From the NCBI GenBank assembly GCA_036346275.1, contig CM070723.1, positions 51,538,743 to 51,602,742 on the forward strand: a stretch of 64,000 nt of DNA, read 5' to 3'. Positions 55,731 to 64,000 of this stretch are shown here, piece by piece. A program made the position numbers and the translations under genes. This DNA is from Otatea glauca (Eukaryota > Streptophyta > Magnoliopsida > Poales > Poaceae). Under the pieces are notes generated by a model. That model did not search any database. It had not been told where the DNA came from and saw only the letters and a program-made list of their open reading frames with translations. Each line of letters begins with the position of its first letter. Position 1 is the first letter of the stretch.

Positions 55731-56971
55731 TCTCATATACATGCAGTATATTGCACCTGAAAGAGTGGAGATACCCAAAAGGATATTGAACCCACTCTTG
55801 ATCCTTATGATGAAAGAGGGGGGCCTCCAGGTGCACGGGACTCAACTCCATGGAGACGTCCGCAGAAGTAGAGAACTAAACAAATAAGAATATGTAACAT
55901 CTTGATAAATCAAAGAAAGTAAGAAATTAAATTCTAAGGTTTAATTATATTTATTCCTGCTTTTTTAGGTTTTATGGATTTTTCTAAATCTTTCATGATT
56001 TTCCTTGATTTCTGCTCTAAAGGAAAAATCTTATAGGTAATAGAAAAATAAAAATAATAAAATCTTGTAACAATAAAATGTATAAAATTTTGTATGATCT
56101 AAATAAATCACTAGAACCTCATCTGAAATAAAAAAAGGTCATATCAAACTAATTCAATATGACATGAAAGGGAATGAATGATTCTTGACTAGTAATAGTA
56201 ATATTGTCAGAATTAAATAAAAAACAAGCCGATGTTATCTAGATCTGAAAATTTTATATTATCATCTTGATGGATACACCTATCAACATTAAAATATCAA
56301 AAAATAATAAATTAATTTATTGTTCTTAAAATTCGAAAACAGAAAGATTAAAAATCTAAAAGTAACAATGTCAGAATTTTTATTAATTAAATATAAAAGA
56401 TATAAAGTTGAAATTTTTACTCGAGCTCCTTATGGAATCTCTAAAAAAAGTTTTATTTTTTTTTTGAATGTATATGAACTCCCAGAAAAATCAAAACAAG
56501 AAAACAGAAATCTGTGCATAGTGATTTGTCAGAATTAAATTCTGTAAGTTATATCTTGGCAGTATAATTTTCCTTATCCAAAGAACATGCAATAAAATTC
56601 TCATTAGATTGTGGACAAGATAGCTAACTGATCCATTGAATCTAAATCAGCTCTATTTGCAATAGAAATTGAAGTTTGCCCCTCCTCACACTGTCATGTG
56701 GGGTCAATTCCCTGTGCGGGCCCGCCTGTCAAACTCAACACCCATCGTCTTCTTCCTCAGTGCACCAAAGCCCCAAGCGAAATCCTCACTGCTGTAGCTG
56801 CGTCAGCCTTTGCCATCTCGCGCCACCGAGGCTTCCGCGAAATCATCAACATGCCACGCGGTTGCATTGCCCGTGATTTTGCGCTGCTTACCCATCCCTT
56901 CTCCTGTGCGAATGCGCAAGAACTCAACGAGGTCACCACCAGAGTCGGGCCTATCCACACTATCTCGCCAG

Positions 56972-56981
56972 CTATAAAAGG
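56972..56981 (+). promoter_or_regulatory. TATA box of large LTR copy 3
   Basis: CTATAAAAGG with a GC-rich sequence on both sides. Copy 2 has GCTATAAGTA at the corresponding place on the minus strand (about 49648-49638). This suggests a U3/R boundary about 30 bp downstream and sets the orientation of the family. Confidence 0.6.
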
Positions 56982-58664
56982 AGCCCTTGAGTTCGTAGTA
57001 GCAGCGCAAACATCCTCCCCAACCATTCGCAAGCAGCCGTAGCCGAACGCTCCCAAAATCTTCACAAATTTGCCATTTCCAGGAACTCCAGAACTTGGCC
57101 TAAAAACAAAAATTCTTATGAAACTCTCAATCAAATCCAAATTCCTTCAGACCGTAGCATTAGAAGCCAGCAAGGATTGAAAACCCTCAAAAATCTTGAA
57201 GATTCTTCACCCACAAACTCGCCGCCGCTGTCACCCGTCTTCCCCAGCCACGGCGCACGGTGCTAGCCCAGACCAGATCATCTCTAACACCAAAATCAGG
57301 TAAAATGGGTTGTTTTTAGTCCTAGGAAACTCAAAACGGAACCAATCAATCCAAAGAACCCCTAGAGCTTTGACTCGGCTCGATGCCATTAAAGCCGCCA
57401 CTTGAGCTCGGTGGTAGCTCGATTCCGATCAGCTCCGAACCACAAAAACTGCTCCCATAGATTCACCGTGATCTGTAGAACCTCACCCTGCTACCCATTT
57501 GTTGATTCTGACCATGGATCGTCGCCAACGGCCAACCCTAGCGGTAGCCCTGTCTTCTCGCACTGACCAAGCGGGTCCACTGGTCAATCGGTCGGTATTT
57601 AAAGAAATCCCAGAAAAAAAGTGAAAAGCCGTTTTCAGTATAATGGAAGCGTATTTCCAATTTTCAGCGGATTTTCTTGATCGAGCCTTTCAAACTATTT
57701 ATAACTTTCATGTTTTTAATCCAAATGAAATGAAACAAAATTATAAATTCATCTAAAATCAATTATTTTTATAATATATAAAAAATTTTGAAAAATGGCT
57801 CTGGATAATCCTAAATTTAAAGAGAAGGCCTAAAAATGGGCTACATATATAAATTTTGCAAATGAACTTAGACTTTTGATGAAACCAATTTTATTGCAAT
57901 CCTCATGCTGCCAGCAACCCAAATATGTAAAAATATTTGAATTTCAACTTAGTTTGTATCTTTTTCTAATAAAGATTAACTTCAATGTGCTTGATATTCA
58001 AAATAAATCTAAAAAGGATGGAATTGATTTCAAAATATAAATAAGTCAGTAGGATATTTGCATATGCATAAATATTTTAGAATTTATCTTGACATGAATC
58101 TGTTGCATTAACAGATCATTATCCTAGTATAAAGATGTGTGTGTGTATAGACACACACAGATGCATAGTTATGTCATCCAATAGTAGTACATATATCATG
58201 ATAAAGCAAAGACATGAATCATGAAAAGCTAGTTTGCTAAAAATTCTTAAAAATCTAACTAACCTAAACATAGGTTTAAACCTAGTATAATTTTGCTTTG
58301 CATCTGAATCCTATTAAGAACGCAATACCTTATGTTAGCATAGTATCAATAACACTGCTAATCCAAATAATTTTAGCATCTTGAATTCAAAAATATAAGT
58401 ACAAGAATATATAATTTTAACTTCTTGAATTCAGAAAATAAATAAGAATAATCTATAAAAATAAAAAGTTGTATCACCGCTTAACCTAAAAGTTACTAAT
58501 AACATATAAGAATAAAAACAGTCTTGAAAAATGAATACATAAAATCGTAAGAACTTAACCCTAAAACACATCTTGTTTCTTTAACAAGCCTTTATTTGAT
58601 TTTTCATCTGATTTCTTGTTATACTTATTAAAGTTTGTTATTTTGCTTTGTTATCGTCAAAACG

Positions 58665-60139
58665 GCATGTAGAACCCGGCGTCCCAAATACAATCATCGA
58701 TGACCCCGAGATTGACTTCGACGACAGTGAGCAAGGCAAGCACCCCCTTTGATCATATTGATCCCAGTGTTTAATTTTCACTTTATTTTACTAAATCTAT
58801 TTATGCATGCGCGTATTTTCTGTAAATTCACTATATTGTGGTACTTGTAGATATACCTGTCGTCTCATGAAACTTCCTTGATAAGTATTGATATGTGAGC
58901 CTTGGTAACCTTAGAATAAGGTTAGACAATACATAATGTCAACATGGGTATATGCGATTACATAATAATCCTGCTTAGCCATGCTTTAGATTTGGGATGA
59001 ACAAAGTGGATAAATATTGATCATTGGAGATGTTAAGACATGATGATGGCTACTAGTATTTTTGTTAGAAACTCAAAATAAAACTATAGTTTAGATGCGG
59101 GTGATTATTGGCAATAGCCGGAGGTGCAAGGGACTTGCACGTATTGTAGGGAGAAGTATCGCCCGTACCGGATTAAGTACCGAACGAAGTGTTTGTTAAA
59201 CCAAGAAATACCATACAACCACAAGGCTGGTATGGCACATCCTTAACCAATTAAGTTACTTAGAATTAGCTTTGCATATTGGAAGGCTGGAGTAGTACAC
59301 GCTTTCAGAGACTGATTACTCGAAGGGACGTCCATACCGAGGTGATAATGGAATAAACGTTTACCAACACAACGGTGTATGCCATACTATGTATATGCTT
59401 AATCATTTACTGTACAGTGACTATACAAGTACGGGTTTAACGTCACCGGGCTGGTGCAAAGTTAGGGTTAAGTAATGTAACGGTTATGTCATGATCTCCT
59501 TGCCGACATACCAAAGGAAGTGAGTTACTGGCCTGGTAAAAGAGGCTGATCATTTCTTGTGGGTAAAGCTATACACCTCTACAGAGTGTAAATCTTTTTA
59601 AAAAGTCGTTCCCGTGATTACGGGAGTCTTGGTGCGCCAGCACTCATTAGATGGTTTATTTTCATGAAAACCTGGTTTATGCCATATAATGGCAGGAAAT
59701 GGTTCATTGTGGTGATCACATTCTAAAGGTTCGTGGAATTCAATTACTTATGTTCATATTCTGTTATTTTATTAACCTATCAAATTGCCTTTCTTGAAAT
59801 TCTATTTACAATCTATTATTCAGTATTTACAATTGAAATTGGCTTTATGAAAGTTAATTGTAGCCGCCTTTCTCTTGTTTCAAGCCTGCATCTATTATAG
59901 GATTTGCAAAAAGTCTTATGAGTACGTCAAGTACTCAACTTGTTATTGTTGTTTTTAGGTGAAGAATCAAAATACCCCGGTGATATTTATTTCGATGAAG
60001 GATTTGGGGATAACAACGAATTTTCTAGGGCCTTACCTTGTCAGTTGCCTGTGGGAGTGTTGGACAAATTACAAGTCTTTTGGTTTTTCTGTTGCAATAT
60101 TTATGTACTTTTGGTTTGTAAGCCAAAACTTACTTGATG
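58665..60139 (+). CDS. Short acidic spliced frame in LTR copy 3 (uncertain)
   Basis: Exon a reads VPNTIIDDPEIDFDDSEQ and ends GCAAG|GCAAGC (58735), a GC-type donor. Exon b starts after GTTTTTAG at 59959 and reads EESKYPGDIYFDEGFGDNN then EFSRALPCQLPVG and continues to a stop at 60135-60137. An upstream start is not visible. Copy 2 shares the layout and residues. Confidence 0.38.
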
Positions 60140-60272
60140 AAATATATGTGCTCTTTGTATAGATGTGATATCAATATTGTAAATATGCGTACTAGCCACT
60201 GATCATGGGACTAGTACTGTATGCACATGGAACCCATTATTGGTATTTAATATCAAAAATGGGAGTTTTACA

Positions 60273-60394
60273 GAACACTACCCGTGATAGTGGAAGAAGC
60301 TCAACCTGATGTTGAGAAAATCCCTAAAGTGAGCCATTCAGGAGATGGTAACATCTCTGAAGTTAAATATCTTGAGATGATAACTGACGAATAC
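60273..60394 (+). pseudogene. Copia copy B pol scrap after the LTR
   Basis: GTGGAAGAAGCTCAACCTGA and TGTTGAGAAAATCCC align with 40388-40430 of copy A, in the region after integrase. It ends where the Ty3-gypsy LTR begins. Confidence 0.7.
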
Positions 60395-61329
60395 TAATAA
60401 CGGGGGTACCCCAACAGCCCGAAGCGACGAGTCAGCGGCCTCAAGCATATCTCCAGCCCAACAGCGCGCCCGCCCGCCAAGAATCGCTGCGAGACCGCGC
60501 ACAAGACATCCGCTCCCGACGGCCAGAAGCGAATCCGGCCGGACGGCGCTCCGACCCCTCTTGGCGGGCGGGATCCCCGACTCCGGCCGGACAGCGCTCG
60601 ACCCTCTTGGCGGGCGGGATCCCCGACTCCGGCCGGACGGCGCTCCCGACCCTCTTGGCGGGCGGGATCTCCCGACTCCAACCGAACCCGGGGTGGCGGA
60701 CGCCGAGGGCAGCGTGTCGAGTCCTCATCGGCCTCCGCCACGTACCCCGAATGAGGTCAATCGGAGTGACTATACAAGGGCGGTGGCTCCTTCCCAAGAA
60801 GATCGGTGATGCGAAGACAAAGCTTCGGCCCATCAACGATCCACGTCTGATCTGACGCACGCTCCTCCCGGCGGCACCAACGTCACGCACCGCAACGGCG
60901 ATTCGCAAGGGTCACGAGAGGGCAAATCGCTATTTCCTGGAATACCTAACCTCCACGACCACCAAGGCTACCAACCCGGCATGGGCAAGGCGGGTGGCGA
61001 CCGATCCACGGGACGAAGGACCGGAGCTCCTAACATAGGTCACCTCGCTCTTCCTCCCAACTCGATGTAACTTGCCCCTTCATACGTATGAAAGGAGGCG
61101 GGACTAAGCGATTCAAAGAGAGGACACATAAGAACACGAGGAGACTAAGTCATTTAGGAGCCTCGTTTGTAAAAACATAGTGCAAAAGCAATACAATCGC
61201 CATCCGAATCTGGGTAGGGATTTTCGGCCGAACCAAGTATACATCTTGGACTCACGAGTCTAACCATTGAGGAGTGGAACGCGACCCCTAGACTTACAAA
61301 TTTACTTGCGGCGCTCAAAAACGCCGAGT
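60395..61329 (+). repeat. 5' LTR of the Ty3-gypsy element
   Basis: Starts TAATAACGGGGGTACCCC; the first bases should be TG, so the left end is mutated or shifted by a few bases. The LTR is about 935 bp and ends just before the PBS. It includes tandem units at 60561-60700 and a TGTAACTTGCCCC segment near 61067. Confidence 0.7.
60561..60700. repeat. Tandem repeat of 46-48 bp in the gypsy LTR
   Basis: TTGGCGGGCGGGATCCCCGA starts at 60561 and 60607, and a variant at 60655. Each unit ends CCGGCCGGACGGCGCTC. Periods are 46 and 48 bp. The GC-rich repeats in the U3 part may modulate the promoter. Confidence 0.85.
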
Positions 61330-61347
61330 TGGCGCGCCGGTAGGGGC
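61330..61347 (+). other. Primer-binding site of the Ty3-gypsy element
   Basis: TGGCGCGCCGGTAGGGGC begins with TGG, the complement of the tRNA 3' CCA end. This sequence is common just after the 5' LTR of grass gypsy elements. The tRNA was not identified. Confidence 0.6.
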
Positions 61348-61386
61348 TTGGCGTCTTCGTCACCATCTCGGTTAGTTTATCTCACG

Positions 61387-63080
61387 ATGGCATCCACCCT
61401 GCGGCGGCATGGCGCACAGGGAACCGGATCCGCCCGGCTCCTCGACTTCGCCCGTCACCCGGACGGGAGGCTCACGCTCGTCCCGCGCCTCTCGGAGGAC
61501 AGCGCCCGGCGAGAGCTTGGCGTCCTCTCCGGCGACCGCTAAGCTCGGCTTGGGGCGCCCTGCAGCCCCGGCCGGAACCGAGGAGTGCTCCGCCACGGTC
61601 GGCGAAAACTCCGTGGGCAGGCGGTGACCATGTCACCCCGTAGGCTCGCGATCGGGTGGCGATGGTGGCTACTGCCGGCCTCCATCCACGTTCTTTGGAA
61701 GACTCTTGACCATGACTCCGGCTCAACACGGAGTACCACCTTTCAGGCGGCACTCGCGAGTGCAACATGGCGGCACCGTCGATTTGCCCGTGGCCCTCGC
61801 GGTGCGCGGGCCTCTGTCCGGCGCACTCAGCGCGGAGGAGGAGTACCAGTGAGCGTCTTGAGCCTTCGAGACCGCCGCCGAGCTCCAACAACAGCGCAAA
61901 GAGTTGGAGGAGCGAAGCCGAAGCTCGGCCGGCTCGAGCCAACTGGAGCGGGAGGGCTCGAGGCCCGCATGTGCTGGCGGCGAGCCTACAAGCGCTGTCG
62001 AGCACACCCCAGCAGCCCGCGGAAGGGTCAAGCGGTCCTCACTTCTTCCCCACGCCGGTCAAAAGCGTGGCGCGGCCGCAATGCCGCCGAGGCCTCCGGA
62101 GCCGACCGGCCCGAGGCCAAGGCCACTTACCAAAACCTCCGGCCGGTAGAGCAGCAGCGGCGTGCACATGCACGCCTCGGCTCCTATCGCTCGGAGCCAC
62201 CTCGCCACCGGGCCCGTCCGCCGTCTGGCCGGTTGGGTCCGCACGGCGTCGCCGCGCCCGCGAGCCACACCGAGCCTCGCGCGCCGGTGCGCCAACGCCT
62301 CGGTGATACCTCGACATTCGCGCTACCCTTGAGCGCGAAGAAAGATGGCGGAGGCCGCCCACTCACGAGGTTGCGGCGGCGGGCACCACCACCGCGGCCG
62401 AGCCGCGGTCTGGACCGCGGCGTTACTGCGGGGATCCGCGAGCGGACTTCCTGCCGGTCCGGCGCCTACCAACATTGCCAAATACCGGGGCCACAAACCA
62501 GTGTGTGCGGCTCGAAGATTACCGGCTCGCATGCGGGCGGGAGAACAGCGGATGACCTCTTCATCATCAATACCTTCCCATCTACCTCGCGGACTCGGCC
62601 GAGCTCGGCTCGAGTACTTGCCGCCAAAACCATCAAGAATGGACCGACTTGAAGGCCCTCTTCGTCGGCAACTTCGAGGCACTTACAAGCGCCAGAAACT
62701 CCTGAGACTGAAGAGCAAAAGCAAGCGGCGGAAACCCTCGGGACTACATCCGGCGTTTTCCGCCGGTTAACAAGCTCCCGACATCTCCGACGCCGATGTC
62801 GTGGGAGCATTCATCTGACACCTCTGCAAGGCCTTGGTACACAAACTAGGTGTCTCAAGCCCGAACTACCAAGGAGCTCCTCGATATCGCCACCAACCAC
62901 GCCTCGGCGAGGGCCGTGAGGCCATCTTCGAGGAGGAAAGGCCCAGCGAACCCGGCGTCGCATCGGGTCCCCTTCCGACCGCTCAGACAAGCGGGCGGCA
63001 CGGGAAGCAGTCCGCGAGACCCAAGTGGTCGCCACCGCCGTCGGCCATACGCCAGCGGCGAGTGCGACCGGCCGTCGCGC
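61387..63080 (+). pseudogene. Ty3-gypsy gag (broken)
   Basis: Taken from the ATG at 61387 (MASTLRRHGAQGTGS). The region to about 63080 shows Ala/Arg-rich coding traces in changing frames (for example 61585-62652 plus) but no intact domain. The length fits gag. Long frames on the minus strand are an effect of high GC. Confidence 0.5.
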
Positions 63081-63990
63081 CCGACCACCGAGAAGTTGAT
63101 GGGCGGCCCGTGCCCAAACCACGGGTTCTCCGTCAAACACAAATCACCGGATCGCGAGGTCTGGCGTTACCTCTCGGCGTCCCATAGCGCCGCGTGGCAA
63201 GGGAAGAAGCTGCTGCGGCCCGCGGGCCGCGAGAGAAAAAGCGACGGCGAGTTCCACGAACCCGACGGTGCGCTCATGATCTTTGGAGGACCGGCTGCTA
63301 TGCCGGCAAGCGCCGCTCAAGCTCGCTTATCGCGAGGTCCATACCGTCGCGCCATCGTCCCCAATACCTCCGGTGGTGGAGTTCCGATCACCTTTGATCG
63401 GACCGACCACCCGACCACGTTCCACGGTAGGGAGATACCCCGGTGGTCGGCCCGTCGTGGGGAAGAAGCGCCTTTCAAAGGTGCTTATGGGCCGGAGGCG
63501 GCGGCCTCAACATCCTCTCGTCGAGGCGCTCGGCGCTATGGGATCCGCTCAACCCTCCGAGCCCGAAGGCGCCCTTCCATGGCGTCATTCACGGCGAGCG
63601 AGCCCATCCACTCAGGCGGTCGACACGCGGTTACCTTGAGGAACAGAAACTTCCGCACGAAACCCTCGCTTTTGAGGTCGTGGATTTCCCAGTTCTTACC
63701 ATACCATCCTTGGAAGGCCATGTTACGCCAAGTTCATGGCGGTCCCCATTCGCCTACCTCAAGGCGAAGATGCGAGGGCCACGAGAGTCATCACCGTGGC
63801 ATCGTCTTCGGCTTGCCTACAATCGCGAGCGCGGCGGTTGGCGAGCTTGCCTCGGCGATCATCGCGTCTGCGAGCTCGACAACCTCGGGAGGAAGCCTCG
63901 AATCCGCCCTGAGTCCGGCAAGTCGGGCGGGATCCTTCAAGTCCGCCGAGGACACGAAGGAGGTCGCGATCGATCCACGTGATCCGACCA
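63081..63990 (+). pseudogene. Ty3-gypsy zinc-knuckle and protease region (broken)
   Basis: Frames in order read EKLMGGPCPNHGF (knuckle-like), EFHEPDGALMIFGGPAA, FDRTDHPTTF (near 63393), GGGGLNIL (protease active-site region near 63495, catalytic Asp not recovered), APFHGVIHGERAHPL, TLAFEVVDFP and AKMRGPRE. All are familiar parts of grass gypsy polyproteins. At least five frame changes separate them within 900 bp. Confidence 0.7.
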
Positions 63991-64000
63991 AGACCGTGCG

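Larger units (their letters stand above)
55893..60272 (+). mobile_element. Large solo LTR, copy 3 (about 4.4 kb)
   Basis: The unit runs from TGTAACATC to GAGTTTTACA. Its flanks GAATA (55888-55892) and GAACA (60273-60277) differ at one base. A TATA box CTATAAAAGG at 56972 with a GC-rich leader, a GTAAAG..CTACAGAGTGTAAA block near 59565 and acidic segments define it as the family of copies 1, 2 and 4, here in the plus orientation. No gag or pol. Confidence 0.82.
42787..60394 (+). mobile_element. Ty1-copia element, copy B (5' part, heavily interrupted)
   Basis: The 5' LTR and PBS begin at 42787. The leader is split by a CACTA (43097-51623), a hAT (51699-52504) and a LINE (53030-53652). Gag follows at 54790-55730 and a short pol scrap at 60273-60390 after a solo LTR. 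The element is cut at about 60394 by the Ty3-gypsy LTR, and its 3' end is not in the window. The integrase part seen in copy A (39200-40370) is missing. Confidence 0.75.
60395..64000 (+). mobile_element. Ty3-gypsy retrotransposon, 5' part (runs off window)
   Basis: A GC-rich LTR is followed by a PBS, gag and an aspartic-protease region. The protease and pre-protease motifs are those of grass Tat/Huck/RIRE2-like Ty3-gypsy elements. Pol RT, RNase H and integrase should lie beyond the window edge. The coding region is broken by many short indels. Confidence 0.8.

Noticed and set aside
61472..63187. Long minus-strand and alternative frames in the gypsy gag region (up to 355 codons on plus)
   Set aside because: High GC content gives long frames in all phases. 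Only the segments matching the known order of gypsy proteins were kept.

Overview
The window looks like intergenic DNA from a large grass-type (Poaceae) genome. Nearly everything that can be identified is a transposable element, and I find no intact host gene. The plant call rests on En/Spm (CACTA) transposons with TNP2, Transposase_24 and Ulp1-type genes, Ty1-copia and Ty3-gypsy LTR elements, hAT elements with 8-bp target duplications, an L1-type LINE tail, and captured exons of plant-type genes. The species cannot be named from the sequence alone.

Layout. (1) 1-6220: 3' part of a Copia element (copy C), split by a 5.0-kb solo LTR (641-5652, TSD TTGCC). (2) 6221-18496: a low-complexity, AT-rich stretch with short tandem duplications, a truncated hAT, a possible SINE head, a MITE-like repeat, a hAT with perfect 8-bp TSDs (13836-15953) that carries a non-autonomous CACTA (14222-15448), and an LTR fragment. 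(3) 18497-42695: one complete Copia element (copy A, TSD GTTCT on both sides). Its leader is interrupted by an outer CACTA on the minus strand (19735-37054, TSD TAC). The intron of the outer transposase is in turn interrupted by an inner CACTA on the plus strand (27443-36356, TSD AAT). (4) 42787-60394: a second Copia (copy B) carrying a third CACTA (43097-51623, TSD TAT) with a nested solo LTR (46555-50637, TSD CAAGT), a hAT (51699-52504), a 5'-truncated LINE (53030-53652, 13-bp TSD) and another solo LTR (55893-60272). (5) 60395-64000: 5' LTR, primer-binding site, gag and protease region of a decayed Ty3-gypsy element that runs off the window.

The main signal is in the CACTA elements. Three families share one plan: terminal array, TNP2-type gene, internal array, second gene, terminal array. 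All arrays are built from one motif frame, ATCA-N4-CGGTT, paired with its inverted copy. The N4 differs by family: CAGA for the inner element, GTGG for the outer, CTAT for the third, with CGAG as a minor variant. The second gene is variable. In the inner element it is followed by a Ulp1-like cysteine protease. In the outer element that position holds a captured response-regulator receiver domain read in frame with the TNPA-like C-terminus. The third element has lost its transposase genes and carries exon fragments resembling a STE20-type kinase and a TM9SF/EMP70 protein.

A second signal is in the large (4-5 kb) solo LTRs. Diverged copies retain short acidic coding segments bordered by conserved splice-like sites. 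All transposase, gag and pol genes seen here carry stops or frameshifts, so the window is an archive of old insertions rather than a set of active elements.
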